A stretch of DNA of 64,000 bases. Origin: Rhodococcus sp. UNC23MFCrub1.1. Lineage in GTDB: Bacteria > Actinomycetota > Actinomycetes > Mycobacteriales > Mycobacteriaceae. Positions 46,215 to 54,665 of this stretch are shown in pieces; positions within the stretch are counted from its first letter, which is position 1, and every line of letters begins with the position of its first letter. The notes below the pieces were generated by a model that worked only from the letters and a program-made list of their open reading frames with translations, was not told the origin of the DNA and did no database searches. A program made the translations under genes and the position numbers. Location of the stretch: NCBI RefSeq assembly GCF_000686025.1, contig NZ_JMLQ01000003.1, positions 124,001 to 188,000 of the forward strand, written 5' to 3'.

Positions 46215-46565
46215 ATGGCGCTGCTCTTGCGTGAGGCATTGGGCGACAGTCTTCGCCGCACACGGGTCGCTCAGAGCCGCACGTTGCGCGAGGTCTCCAA
46301 CACGGCGCGCGTCAGCCTCGGGTATCTCTCGGAGGTCGAGCGTGGCCGCAAGGAGGCGTCGAGCGAACTGCTCAACGCCATCTGCGATGCCCTCGACGTC
46401 CCACTGTCGGACGTTCTGTTCGACGTGAGCGAATCGCTCACGGACACGATGGCGAGTGCGGCGGCGTCGACGGGTGTTCCCGCCGAGCGCGGTGCGGCCC
46501 ACATCTCGGACGAGACGCGCGTGGTCATCCCGGCCCCGACCGCGCGAGCACTCGCCGCTGCCTGA
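46215..46565 (+). CDS. clgR: Clp gene regulator ClgR (XRE family)
   Basis: A 116-residue activator of clp protease and psp genes. The HTH is in [37 protein letters not shown] (residues about 21-57). The C-terminus ends ARALAAA; ClgR proteins of streptomycetes and corynebacteria are themselves Clp substrates, and a nonpolar Ala-rich end resembles the LAA of ssrA tags. It heads the stress locus with pspA and pspM and has the ECF-type promoter in front. ATG with an excellent AAGGAGGGG site. Confidence 0.93.
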   Translation: MALLLREALGDSLRRTRVAQSRTLREVSNTARVSLGYLSEVERGRKEASSELLNAICDALDVPLSDVLFDVSESLTDTMASAAASTGVPAERGAAHISDETRVVIPAPTARALAAA

Positions 46566-46635
46566 TCTTCGCGTCCCGTTTCCGACCATTCGTGGTTCGA
46601 CATGGGATCATGGCGGGTACCGATCACAGACAGAC

Positions 46636-46654
46636 CGCGTGTCCCGGACACGCG
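46636..46654. promoter_or_regulatory. 19-bp palindrome between clgR and pspA
   Basis: Arms CGCGTGTCC and GGACACGCG flank one central base. It lies in the 161-nt clgR-pspA gap and could be an operator or an RNA hairpin reducing read-through. The rest of the gap shows only a GGAGG-type site before pspA. Confidence 0.35.
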
Positions 46655-46726
46655 CAGCATCACCGGCGGTGACGGTCGCCAGCCGGGTCGCGTACGCGGC
46701 GGATCACATGGAGGCAGGAAGAACCG

Positions 46727-47545
46727 ATGGCCAATCCTTTCGTCAAGGGCTGGAAGTATCTGATGGCTCTGTTCAACTCCAAGATCGACGAGAAGGCGGA
46801 TCCGCAGGTCCAGATCCAGCAGGCCATCGAGGACGCCCAGCGTCAGCACCAGGCGCTCTCGCAGCAGGCCGCGTCGGTCATCGGTAATCAGCGCCAGCTC
46901 GAGATGAAGCTCAGCCGCCAGCTCGACGAGGTGGAGAAGCTGAACGCCAATGCGCGCCAGGCCGTCACCCTCGCCGACCAGGCCAATGCGGCTGCCGACG
47001 TCGAGAAGGCCACCCAGTACACCAATGCCGCCGAGGCGTTCGCGGCCCAGCTGGTCACCGCCGAGCAGAGCGTCGAGGACCTCAAGGTTCTGCACGACCA
47101 GGCGCTCCAGGCCGCCACCCAGGCCAAGAAGGCCGTGGAGCAGAACGCCATGACGCTGCAGGCCAAGGTCGCCGAGCGCACCAAGCTGCTCAGCCAGCTC
47201 GAGCAGGCCAAGATGCAGGAGCGCGTCAGCGAGTCGCTCCGCTCGATGGACTCCACGCTGTCCGCACCGGGCAACACGCCCAGCCTCGACGCCGTCCGGG
47301 ACAAGATCGAGCGCCGTTACGCCAACGCGCTCGGCTCCGCCGAGCTCGCTCAGAACTCCGTGCAGGGCCGCATGATGGAGGTCCAGCAGGCGAGCGTCCA
47401 GATGGCCGGACACAGCCGCCTCGAGCAGATCCGTGCCTCCATGGCGGGCGACTCGCTCACCGCCGGCCCCTCCGCGGACGGCGTGTCCACGCAGAAGAAC
47501 CTGTCGTCCCCGCAGGCGACCCCCGAGCCTCCTCAGGCCAACTGA
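46727..47545 (+). CDS. pspA: Phage-shock protein A (PspA/IM30), 35-kDa antigen homologue
   Basis: A 272-residue peripheral membrane protein that oligomerises on and stabilises the cytoplasmic membrane under stress. It is nearly all helix. The amphipathic N-terminus [26 protein letters not shown] is followed by heptad-rich coiled coils (about residues 25-220) with many Gln/Ala/Lys, and a disordered tail rich in Ser/Pro. In mycobacteria the homologue (Rv2744c) is regulated with clgR and binds PspM; the same order is seen here. Confidence 0.94.
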   Translation: MANPFVKGWKYLMALFNSKIDEKADPQVQIQQAIEDAQRQHQALSQQAASVIGNQRQLEMKLSRQLDEVEKLNANARQAVTLADQANAAADVEKATQYTNAAEAFAAQLVTAEQSVEDLKVLHDQALQAATQAKKAVEQNAMTLQAKVAERTKLLSQLEQAKMQERVSESLRSMDSTLSAPGNTPSLDAVRDKIERRYANALGSAELAQNSVQGRMMEVQQASVQMAGHSRLEQIRASMAGDSLTAGPSADGVSTQKNLSSPQATPEPPQAN

Positions 47546-47576
47546 TCTGCCTGCACGAGACCCTCACGGAGCGTTG

Positions 47577-48416
47577 ATGTCCGGACACGGCGACCCGCAC
47601 CGACGGCCGTTGTGGCACGAGCGGCCCGCTGCTCCGGCCGAAGTGGGGCGCGCGGCCGACCTGGTGCGCGCCCGGGCTCGTGGCGTCGTGGACGTCACGC
47701 GGCCGTTCCTCGACGCCGCCAAGTCGTGGAACGACCCGCGGAAGAAGGCCGAACGGCGGATCCGTCGGACTCGCCGGCGGGCCACGCTCTTCGGTGCGGC
47801 GTCCGGGTCGATGGGCGTCGCCACCGTCACGGTGGCGGCCACGTCCGCACCCGACTGGATCGTCGTCGGGGGATCGGGCACCACGGTGTTGTTCGCGGTG
47901 CCCGCCGTGGCCGCGGCGGCGGCCTACCGACGGCTGCGGGCCCAGCCACTGCCGGCAGCAACGCCGGTCCGCCGTGCTCTGCCTCCGGTGGGCTCCGCCG
48001 CTCGCGAGCCCATCGAACGTCTCGCGGCCGCCGAACGCAGTCTGCACGAGCTGACGGGCATCCTCGCTCGATCCGGGGCGGTCGCCGCGGACGACGTGCA
48101 CGACACGACCCGGATCGCCGCGGCCGCGTCGGCAGCCCTCACCGAGGTCGCGCACGACATCGTCGCGATGGAGAGAGCAGCGCTGGGAAGTCCGGCTGCA
48201 GCAGTCCATCTGTCCGGGTCCATCGGGTCCACCGCGGCCCGGTTGACGGACGGTGTGCACCAGTTCGACGGGCTCGTCGCCGCGGCTGCGTTGCTCACCG
48301 CGCCGGGCTCCTCCGGTTCGCTCACCGCACTCGACGCGCGACGGGACGCCCTCCAGTTCGCGTCCGATCGCCTCGAGGGTTGGGCATTCGGCCTCGAGCA
48401 CCTGCAGAAGCCCTGA
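47577..48416 (+). CDS. pspM: Phage-shock membrane partner PspM
   Basis: A 279-residue protein matching mycobacterial PspM (Rv2743c) by position and layout. A basic N-terminal region (WNDPRKKAERRIRRTRRRATLF) precedes two closely spaced membrane spans at about residues 68-110, then a long Ala-rich helical cytoplasmic part. Sequence motifs are weak, so the name rests mainly on synteny with clgR-pspA. ATG 47577 has GGAG about 6 nt upstream; TTG 47574 is an alternative. No pspN-like gene follows. Confidence 0.75.
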   Translation: MSGHGDPHRRPLWHERPAAPAEVGRAADLVRARARGVVDVTRPFLDAAKSWNDPRKKAERRIRRTRRRATLFGAASGSMGVATVTVAATSAPDWIVVGGSGTTVLFAVPAVAAAAAYRRLRAQPLPAATPVRRALPPVGSAAREPIERLAAAERSLHELTGILARSGAVAADDVHDTTRIAAAASAALTEVAHDIVAMERAALGSPAAAVHLSGSIGSTAARLTDGVHQFDGLVAAAALLTAPGSSGSLTALDARRDALQFASDRLEGWAFGLEHLQKP

Positions 48417-48467
48417 CCTCGGCGACGGTCTCACCCCGACCGCGACCCTGAGATCGACGTACCGTCC

Positions 48468-48483
48468 TCGGGGTCGACCCCGA
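48468..48483. terminator. Palindrome after pspM, possible terminator
   Basis: TCGGGGTC followed directly by GACCCCGA, a perfect 16-bp palindrome 52 nt after pspM. It has no loop and no U-tract, so its function is doubtful. Confidence 0.25.
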
Positions 48484-48614
48484 TCTTCACCCTGAACTCC
48501 GGGACGATTCGGTGTTGTGCCAGTTCGGTTCTGGCAGTGTCGAACTCGTCGACGGATCGCCGGTGAACTCCACCGCGGCCGGCGACGAGAGTCCCCGACG
48601 AGAAGGAGTTCGAC

Positions 48615-48788
48615 ATGTTCTGGAAGATTCTCGGTGCGATCGTTCTGGTGTGGATCGGCATCGTCGTTCTCGGCGCCCTGCTGAAGGCGCTGTTCCCCCT
48701 GGTGGCGCTGGCCGTGGTGGGAACCGGTCTCTACTTCCTCTTCCGCGCGATGAGCGGCGATCGCGACTCGGCGAAGTCACCCTTCTGA
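48615..48788 (+). CDS. 57-residue small membrane protein downstream of the psp locus
   Basis: A short ORF starting ATG with AAGGAG 6 nt upstream, ending TGA at 48786-48788. It starts MFWKILGAIVLVWIGIVVLG. One long or two short hydrophobic spans cover residues 4-44, with Lys24 and Pro28 between them, and the charged tail RAMSGDRDSAKSPF is probably cytoplasmic. Codon usage is ordinary for the genome and the ribosome site is good, so it looks real. Size and position after clgR-pspA-pspM suggest an envelope-stress accessory, but no family is recognised. Confidence 0.65.
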   Translation: MFWKILGAIVLVWIGIVVLGALLKALFPLVALAVVGTGLYFLFRAMSGDRDSAKSPF

Positions 48789-48810
48789 CGTCCCCGGTGC
48801 CGCGCTGACC

Positions 48811-48816
48811 TAGGCT
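48811..48816 (+). promoter_or_regulatory. -10 box of the glycosyltransferase gene (leaderless)
   Basis: TAGGCT lies 6 nt before ATG 48823. Confidence 0.45.
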
Positions 48817-48822
48817 TCGCCC

Positions 48823-50001
48823 ATGCTCGTCGCGGTGGTCGCCGGCCCCGATGCGGGGCACGCCTTCCCTGCCGTCGCGCTCGCGAAGGCGCTGACGGCC
48901 GCAGGAGAGACGGCCGTGGTCTACACCGGCGATCGGTGGCTCGACGCCGCGCGAGCGGACGGGGTGGACACTCGCCTGCTGCCGGGACTGGAACCGCGAC
49001 CCGAGGACGACGACGCGGACGCCGGCCGCAGAATCCACGAGCGAGCGGCCCACATGTCCTCGATGCTGCTGCCGGTGCTCTCCGAGGCGGCTCCCGATCT
49101 GGTGGTCTCGGACATTCTCACGGCCGGCGGCGGTCTCGCCGCCGAGCGGCTGGGAGTTCCCTGGGTGGAACTGTCTCCGCACCCGCTCTACCGGCCCTCC
49201 GTGTCGTTGCCCCCGATCGGGAGTGGTCTCGCACCGGGCACGGGACTGCGAGGTCGGTTGCGGGACACCGTGATGCGAGCTCTGACGGACCGCTCCGTCC
49301 GAGCGGGGCTGGCGCAGCGCGCTCGGGCGCGCGAGGGCGTCGGTCTGCCCGCGTCGGACCCCGGCCCCGCGCGGCGCCTCGTCGCGACCATCCCCGCGCT
49401 CGAGGTGCCGCGGTCGGACTGGCCGGCCGAGGCGCGGGTCGTCGGTCCGTTGTTGTGGGAGCCGACGACCGCTCTCCTCGACCCGCCGCCGGGGACCGAA
49501 CCGCTGATCCTGCTGGCACCGTCGACGGCCGCGACCGGCGCCGTGTCCATGGTCGAGGCCACTGTCGAGGCGGCGGCGGCCTCACGTGCGCGCGGCCGGA
49601 GTCGTCGACTGGTGATCACCACGGTGGACGACGTTCCGGCCGGTCTACCGTCCTGGGCGGTGGGCGGACTGGGGCGCCAGGACGCGCTGCTGCCGCTGGC
49701 GTCGGTCGTGGTGTGCGGCGGCGGCCACGGGATGTTGGCGAAGTCGCTGTCCGTCGGCGTCCCGGTGGTCGTGATCCCCGGCGGGGGAGATCAGTGGGAA
49801 CTGGCCAACCGCGCGGCCCGGCAAGGAAGCGCCACGATCGTGCGTCCGGTGTCCGCCGACGCCGTGGCGGAGGCGATCGACCGGGTGCTGAGCGACTCGA
49901 CGTACGCCGCCGCGGCAGGTCGTGCCGCGGCGACCGCCGCCGCGGTCGAGGATCCCGTCGCGGTGTGCCGCAGCGTGATCGTCGACTCCCGCCCGCGCTG
50001 A
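48823..50001 (+). CDS. GT1-like (UGT/MurG-fold) glycosyltransferase
   Basis: A 392-residue two-Rossmann GT-B protein. The start MLVAVVAGPDAGHAFPAVALAKALTAAGETAVVYTG and the C-terminal VVCGGGHGMLAKSLSVGVPVVVIPGGGDQWELANR are the acceptor- and donor-side signatures of UGT-type transferases. The latter contains the His/Gly-rich loop and the D-Q pair contacting the sugar. Mycobacteria carry a comparable gene (Rv2739c) next to recA. Donor and acceptor are unknown; glycolipid or secondary metabolite decoration is possible. Confidence 0.85.
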   Translation: MLVAVVAGPDAGHAFPAVALAKALTAAGETAVVYTGDRWLDAARADGVDTRLLPGLEPRPEDDDADAGRRIHERAAHMSSMLLPVLSEAAPDLVVSDILTAGGGLAAERLGVPWVELSPHPLYRPSVSLPPIGSGLAPGTGLRGRLRDTVMRALTDRSVRAGLAQRARAREGVGLPASDPGPARRLVATIPALEVPRSDWPAEARVVGPLLWEPTTALLDPPPGTEPLILLAPSTAATGAVSMVEATVEAAAASRARGRSRRLVITTVDDVPAGLPSWAVGGLGRQDALLPLASVVVCGGGHGMLAKSLSVGVPVVVIPGGGDQWELANRAARQGSATIVRPVSADAVAEAIDRVLSDSTYAAAAGRAAATAAAVEDPVAVCRSVIVDSRPR

Positions 50002-50036
50002 GGGGGAGCGCGGACGTCCCGGGTTACGGTGACATG

Positions 50037-50231
50037 GTGCGCCTGACCGACTTCCACGACCGTGTCGCCGAACAGTTCGGAACCGTGACCGGGGACTCGA
50101 TGCTGGTCGACCACCTGCTGCTGAGCCTCGGGAACCGCACCGCCGCGCAGGCCATCGAGGACGGCGAGGATCCGAAGGACGTGTGGCGCGCACTGTGCGT
50201 CGAGTTCGACGTTCCCCGATCGCGGTGGTGA
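50037..50231 (+). CDS. DUF3046 protein
   Basis: A 64-residue acidic helical protein, a DUF3046 family member found just upstream of recA across actinobacteria (Rv2738c in M. tuberculosis). The conserved core is [31 protein letters not shown], preceded by [11 protein letters not shown] 50037 fits a TACGGT box ending 6 nt upstream (leaderless); ATG 50034 would add one residue. Function unknown. It ends 22 nt before the recA SOS box. Confidence 0.85.
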   Translation: MRLTDFHDRVAEQFGTVTGDSMLVDHLLLSLGNRTAAQAIEDGEDPKDVWRALCVEFDVPRSRW

Positions 50232-50253
50232 ACCTCCGGCGTGTCGCTGGGTA

Positions 50254-50276
50254 TCGAACACCTGTTCGCTTATAGT
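50254..50276 (+). promoter_or_regulatory. SOS (LexA) box and -10 of recA
   Basis: TCGAAC-N4-GTTCGC at 50254-50269 differs from the actinobacterial SOS consensus TCGAAC-N4-GTTCGA only in the last base. TATAGT at 50271-50276 directly follows and is an excellent -10, so LexA would occlude the promoter. The resulting leader is about 115 nt. Confidence 0.85.
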
Positions 50277-50397
50277 CGTGTGCAGAGTCGACGGGAATCG
50301 CACGGCAGCGGTTCTTGTCGGTACCCCCCTCTACCTTGGCGACAGATCGACGGGGTACAGACGCTTCGGGGACAAGAACTTCGAGAAGGAGACCATG

Positions 50398-51444
50398 ATG
50401 GCTGCAGCTGCATACGATCGGGACAAGGCGCTCGATCTCGCGCTCGCGCAGATCGACAAGAACTTCGGCAAGGGGTCGGTCATGCGTCTCGGCGACGAGG
50501 CCCGTGTGCCCATCGCCGTCATCCCCACGGGTTCGATCGCGTTGGACGTCGCGCTCGGCATCGGCGGACTCCCGCGCGGCCGCATCGTCGAGGTCTACGG
50601 CCCGGAGTCCTCGGGTAAGACGACGGTCGCGCTCCACGCGGTCGCCAACGCACAGGCCGCCGGCGGCATCGCCGCGTTCATCGACGCGGAGCACGCCCTC
50701 GATCCGGACTACGCCGCCAAGCTCGGTGTCGACACCGACGCGCTGCTGGTCTCCCAGCCGGACACCGGTGAGCAGGCGCTCGAGATCGCGGACATGCTGA
50801 TCCGGTCCGGTGCCATCGACATCCTGGTCGTGGACTCCGTGGCAGCCCTGGTTCCCCGTGCCGAGATCGAGGGCGAGATGGGTGACAGTCACGTCGGTCT
50901 GCAGGCCCGCCTGATGAGCCAGGCCCTGCGCAAGATCACCGGCGCCATCAGTTCGTCCGGCACCACGGTCATCTTCATCAACCAGCTGCGCGAGAAGATC
51001 GGCGTCATGTTCGGCTCGCCCGAGACCACGACGGGCGGTAAGGCGCTGAAGTTCTACGCATCGGTGCGCCTGGACATCCGTCGTATCGAGACGCTCAAGG
51101 ACGGAACCGACGCAGTCGGTAACCGCACCCGCGTCAAGGTGGTCAAGAACAAGGTGTCGCCGCCGTTCAAGCAGGCCGAGTTCGACATCCTGTACGGCAA
51201 GGGCATCAGCAAGGAAGGCTCGCTCATCGACATGGGTGTCGAGCACGGCTTCGTGCGCAAGTCCGGCTCCTGGTTCACCTACGAGGGTGATCAGCTGGGC
51301 CAGGGCAAGGAGAACGCACGCAAGTTCCTGCTCGAGAACACCGACATCCGTGACGAGATCGAGAAGAAGATCAAGGAGAAGCTCGGCATCGGTGCAGACG
51401 TGCGTACGCCCGACGAGGCCGTCGCTGCTCCGGTCGACTTCTGA
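50398..51444 (+). CDS. recA: Recombinase RecA
   Basis: A 348-residue RecA for homologous recombination and SOS induction. Walker A is [15 protein letters not shown] near residue 67, Walker B is [14 protein letters not shown], loop L1 is [17 protein letters not shown] and loop L2 is [27 protein letters not shown]. There is no intein, unlike M. tuberculosis RecA. AAGGAG at 50386-50391 favours the second ATG (50398, spacing 6) over the first (50395, spacing 3). recX follows after 17 nt. Confidence 0.97.
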   Translation: MAAAAYDRDKALDLALAQIDKNFGKGSVMRLGDEARVPIAVIPTGSIALDVALGIGGLPRGRIVEVYGPESSGKTTVALHAVANAQAAGGIAAFIDAEHALDPDYAAKLGVDTDALLVSQPDTGEQALEIADMLIRSGAIDILVVDSVAALVPRAEIEGEMGDSHVGLQARLMSQALRKITGAISSSGTTVIFINQLREKIGVMFGSPETTTGGKALKFYASVRLDIRRIETLKDGTDAVGNRTRVKVVKNKVSPPFKQAEFDILYGKGISKEGSLIDMGVEHGFVRKSGSWFTYEGDQLGQGKENARKFLLENTDIRDEIEKKIKEKLGIGADVRTPDEAVAAPVDF

Positions 51445-51461
51445 CAGCAGGTCTCTCGACT

Positions 51462-52103
51462 GTGAACGACGACGAGTTTCCGGACTCGCGTGCACCGGGC
51501 GCCCGACGTACGTCGGGCGCCCGGTCCCGTTCCGGCCGCCGATCGGGCGAGACGCCGCCCCCGGGCGGGGGCACGGCGGTGCAGGCCAAGGATGCCGCGT
51601 TGCGGTTGCTCACCGATCGCGCCCGGAGCCGCGCCGAGCTCGAACAGCGGTTGGCCGCCAAAGGATTCACGGACGAGATCATCACGTCCGTGCTCGACAG
51701 GCTGACCGAGATCAAGCTGGTCGACGATCGCGACTTCGCGCATCAATGGGTCCGCTCGCGACACACGTACTCGGGCCGAGGCAAGCAGGCGCTGCGCAGA
51801 GAACTACGCACCAAGGGCATCGATCCGGTGCTGGCCACCGAGGCACTCGACATGATCGAGCCCGAGGACGAGCGGGAGCGTGCGCGCGAACTGGTCGTCA
51901 AGAAGCTCCGAGCCCCGGCTCTGCTGTCCGCTCTGAACGAGGAGATCGAGGATCCGCGGGAGCGGCGTGCGCAACGCGACAAGGTGGTGCGCAAGCTCGT
52001 GTCGATGCTCGCGCGTCGCGGGTTCGCCCAGGGCATGGCCTTCGACGTGGTTCGGACAGAACTCGAGGCCCTCGGAAACGATTCCGAAGGCCTCGAGTAC
52101 TAG
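51462..52103 (+). CDS. recX: RecA regulator RecX
   Basis: A 213-residue helical modulator of RecA filaments. After about 40 low-complexity residues, the three-helix repeats appear: AALRLLTDRARSRAELEQRLAAKGF, DDRDFAHQWVRSR...RGKQALRRELRTKGI, and ARRGFAQGMAFDVVRTELE. GTG start with a weak GCAGG site, 17 nt after recA. The N-terminal coding region contains a perfect 32-bp palindrome (51494-51525) that could limit recX expression relative to recA. It converges on gluD with a 4-nt gap. Confidence 0.93.
   Translation: MNDDEFPDSRAPGARRTSGARSRSGRRSGETPPPGGGTAVQAKDAALRLLTDRARSRAELEQRLAAKGFTDEIITSVLDRLTEIKLVDDRDFAHQWVRSRHTYSGRGKQALRRELRTKGIDPVLATEALDMIEPEDERERARELVVKKLRAPALLSALNEEIEDPRERRAQRDKVVRKLVSMLARRGFAQGMAFDVVRTELEALGNDSEGLEY
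51494..51525. repeat. 32-bp perfect palindrome inside the start of recX
   Basis: The sequence reads identically on both strands from 51494 to 51525, centred between 51509 and 51510 (ACGT centre, GGGCGCCC near each end). As RNA it folds into a very strong stem about 50-80 nt after the recA stop, encoding recX residues 11-22. The likely effect is attenuation between recA and recX; a protein-binding site is also possible. Confidence 0.85.
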
Positions 52104-52107
52104 AACG

Positions 52108-53031
52108 TCAGACTGTCGCGCCACCCATGGCGGCACCCTGATCGACAGGAACCGGACTCTTCTTCGCTCGTCGCAGTCGCTTCTCCACCTTCGTGGCGAG
52201 GTACGTCAGCAGCGAGTTCAGGATGATCATGATGATGGCCACGATGATCAGCGCCGGCAGGAAGTTGCCGTAGAAGGCACCGACCTGCTGGCCCGACCGG
52301 ACCACCTCGACATAGCCGATGATGTAGCCCAACGCGGAGTCCTTCAGCGCCACCACCATCTGCGAGATGATGGCCGGCAACATCGCGGTCACGGCCTGGG
52401 GAAGCAGGATCATGCGCATGATCTGGCCCTTGCGCAGGCCGATGGCCATGGCCGCCTCGGTCTGACCCTTCGGCAGGGACTGGATGCCCGACCGCACGAT
52501 CTCGGCGATGACCGAGCCGTTGTAGAGCGTCAGGCCCGTCACCACCGCGGCCAGGGCCAGGTAGCGGGACTTGAACACCTGGTACTCGGCGAAGAACTGG
52601 TACAGGAAGATCATCAGGATCAGCACCGGGATGGCGCGGAACAGTTCGACGAAGAATCCGGCGACCAGCCGCACCGGGCGGTGGTCCGACAGGCGCGCGA
52701 TGCCCAGGACCGCGCCCAGGATCAGCGCCAGCACGATCGACAGCCCCGCGGCGACCAGGGTGCCCTGGATGCCGGGAACCAGGTACGTCGTCCAGGTCGA
52801 GGACTCGGTGAAGGGACTCCACTTCTCCGACGTCAACTGGCCTTTCTCGTCCAGCTTCGCGTAGATCACGTACGCCGCCAGCAGTACCAGGACGAGCACG
52901 ACGGCCGAGATGATGTGATTGCGCACCTTGGCGCGGGGCCCCGGAGCGTCGTAGAGAACGGTGGCGCGTTCGGCGGAGGCGACCTTCTTGGGCGGTGCCT
53001 CGGTGCTCAGAGGTGCGTTCGCTGTGGTCAT
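52108..53031 (-). CDS. gluD: Glutamate ABC transporter permease GluD
   Basis: A 307-residue inner-membrane permease of the polar amino acid (HAAT) class. The first about 40 residues are hydrophilic; then a span and a periplasmic segment precede the permease core. The EAA-type cytoplasmic loop is [30 protein letters not shown], which docks to GluA. The C-terminal tail is basic. The ATG overlaps the gluC stop by 4 nt. The set gluABCD corresponds to the Corynebacterium glutamicum glutamate uptake system. Confidence 0.92.
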   Translation of the reverse strand: MTTANAPLSTEAPPKKVASAERATVLYDAPGPRAKVRNHIISAVVLVLVLLAAYVIYAKLDEKGQLTSEKWSPFTESSTWTTYLVPGIQGTLVAAGLSIVLALILGAVLGIARLSDHRPVRLVAGFFVELFRAIPVLILMIFLYQFFAEYQVFKSRYLALAAVVTGLTLYNGSVIAEIVRSGIQSLPKGQTEAAMAIGLRKGQIMRMILLPQAVTAMLPAIISQMVVALKDSALGYIIGYVEVVRSGQQVGAFYGNFLPALIIVAIIMIILNSLLTYLATKVEKRLRRAKKSPVPVDQGAAMGGATV

Positions 53032-53708
53032 CGGGCAACCGCCAATCGCTTGCCGAGGTAGCCGAAGAAGAGGCCGGTGGGGAAGGTCAGGATGACGAAG
53101 CCGAGCGCGAAGATACCGCCGACGACGAAGATCGCCGCCTCGTTCTCGATCATTTCCTTCATCAGGATGGCCGCTTCGAGGACGCCGATCGCCGCGGCGA
53201 CGGTCGTGTTCTTCGTCAGGGCGATGAGCACGCTGCCCAGCGGGCCGATGACCGCACGGAACGCCTGGGGGAGCACGATGAAGCGCAGGTTCTGCGAGAA
53301 CGTCAGACCGAGCGAACGCCCGGCCTCCGCCTGACCGACGTTCACGGTGTTGATTCCGGACCGCAGCGACTCGCACACGAACGAGGCCGTGTAGATGCTG
53401 AGACCGAGAACGGCGAGCCGGAAGTTGTTGTCCGCCTGGCCGGTCGGGGACGCCTGATCGGCGAGCGTGACGCCCAGGGTCTGGTAGAGGCCGAAGGCGC
53501 AGAACAGCAGGATCAGCGTGAGCGGGGTGTTGCGGAAGATGGTGACGTAGGTGGCACCGATCCACCGCGCGACGGGAACGGGGGAGACCCGCATCGCCGC
53601 GAGCAGGGTGCCGAGGACGAGAGCGCCGATGGCGGAGAGCACCGTCAGCTTGATCGTCATCCAGAACGCGTCGAGGAGTTCGGGCGCGTAGTCACTCAGT
53701 ATGTCCAC
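53028..53708 (-). CDS. gluC: Glutamate ABC transporter permease GluC
   Basis: A 226-residue permease, partner of GluD, with about five spans. The N-terminal segment [33 protein letters not shown] and the EAA loop [34 protein letters not shown] are typical of HAAT permeases. GTG start at 53708. It is separated from gluB by 86 nt containing a 16-bp stem hairpin, so the permeases are probably made in lower amounts than the binding protein. Confidence 0.92.
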   Translation of the reverse strand: MDILSDYAPELLDAFWMTIKLTVLSAIGALVLGTLLAAMRVSPVPVARWIGATYVTIFRNTPLTLILLFCAFGLYQTLGVTLADQASPTGQADNNFRLAVLGLSIYTASFVCESLRSGINTVNVGQAEAGRSLGLTFSQNLRFIVLPQAFRAVIGPLGSVLIALTKNTTVAAAIGVLEAAILMKEMIENEAAIFVVGGIFALGFVILTFPTGLFFGYLGKRLAVAR

Positions 53709-53738
53709 CGGCGACTCCTTCCGAGAGCGGTGACGAGT

Positions 53739-53774
53739 CGAACGGGCGGTTCACCGGTGTGAACCGCCCGTTCG
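53739..53774 (-). terminator. Intercistronic hairpin between gluB and gluC
   Basis: A perfect 16-bp stem (arms start CGAACGGGCGG and end CCGCCCGTTCG) with a CGGT loop, 20 nt after the gluB stop. Such a hairpin would terminate partly or protect the upstream mRNA 3' end, giving excess binding protein. Confidence 0.7.
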
Positions 53775-53794
53775 GGTCTCGCGAAGAGTGGTGA

Positions 53795-54628
53795 TCAGTA
53801 GCGATCGACGGTCGGCTGTGCGGGCAGCGGGTACCCGGACGGTCCGACGGTGTCCTCGAATGCCTTCTGCCACGACCCGTCCTCGATCATGGCGTCGATC
53901 GCGTCGTTGATCTTGGTGCGGGTCTCGTCGTCGCCCTTGGCCAGGCCGATGCCGTAGCGCTCCTCGGTGAACGGCTCGCCGACCACCTTGAGCTCACCCG
54001 GGTACTGAGCCGCGTAGCCGGCCAGGATGATGTCGTCGGTCGTGACCGCGTCGACGGCGCCGTTGCGCAGTGCCTCGACACAGGCGGAGTAGGTGTCGAA
54101 CTCCTGCAGCTGCACGTCCTGCGCGTACTGGTCCTTGACCTTCTGCGCGGGGGTGGAGCCGGAGACGGAGCAGAGGCGCTTGCCACCGCTGAGCGACTCG
54201 GGGCCCGTGATGTCGGTGTTGCCGTCGGCGACGAGAAGCGACTGTCCGGCGACGAAGTACGGTCCGGCGAAGTCGACCTTCTCCTTGCGGGCGTCGGTGA
54301 TCGAGTAGGTGGCGACGATGTAGTCGACCTCACCGTTCTCGATCAGCGTCTCGCGCTGCGCCGACGGCGACTCCTTGAACGTGATGTTCTCCGGCGTGAC
54401 ACCGAGCTTGCCGGCGACGTACTTCGCGACCTCGACGTCGAAGCCGCTGAACGAGCCGTCGGGGGTGCGCAGGCCCAGGCCCGGCTGGTCGAACTTGATG
54501 CCGACGGTCAGCTTGCCGCTCTCGGCGCTGGACGACGCGCTGGTGGCCTCGTCGCCACCACACGCGGTGGCGGCGAAGGCGAGCGCGAGTGCGGCGACGC
54601 CGACACGGGCGGTACGGGTGATTCTCAT
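53795..54628 (-). CDS. gluB: Glutamate-binding lipoprotein GluB
   Basis: A 277-residue extracytoplasmic solute-binding lipoprotein. The signal peptide is VGVAALALAFAATAC, with the lipidated Cys at about residue 23. The family-3 binding domain runs LTVGIKFDQPGLGLRTPDGSFSGFDVEVAKYVAGKLG and ENGEVDYIVATYSITDARKEKVDFAGPYF, with the ligand-binding Arg/Asp positions expected of glutamate/aspartate binders. It delivers glutamate to GluCD. Confidence 0.93.
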   Translation of the reverse strand: MRITRTARVGVAALALAFAATACGGDEATSASSSAESGKLTVGIKFDQPGLGLRTPDGSFSGFDVEVAKYVAGKLGVTPENITFKESPSAQRETLIENGEVDYIVATYSITDARKEKVDFAGPYFVAGQSLLVADGNTDITGPESLSGGKRLCSVSGSTPAQKVKDQYAQDVQLQEFDTYSACVEALRNGAVDAVTTDDIILAGYAAQYPGELKVVGEPFTEERYGIGLAKGDDETRTKINDAIDAMIEDGSWQKAFEDTVGPSGYPLPAQPTVDRY

Positions 54629-54665
54629 CGAGATCCTCCAGAAGTTGGGACGAGCGGGTGGGAGA

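Noticed and set aside
48417-49000. A pspN homologue after pspM
   Set aside because: Only the 57-residue membrane protein and then a glycosyltransferase follow; nothing resembles PspN.
50278-50397. In-frame GTG upstream of recA adding 40 residues
   Set aside because: It lies right after the -10 box, the extra residues are not RecA-like, and a strong ribosome site precedes ATG 50398.
50870-50960. Intein in recA, as in M. tuberculosis
   Set aside because: The region around loop L1 is continuous with no insertion; total length is 348 residues.
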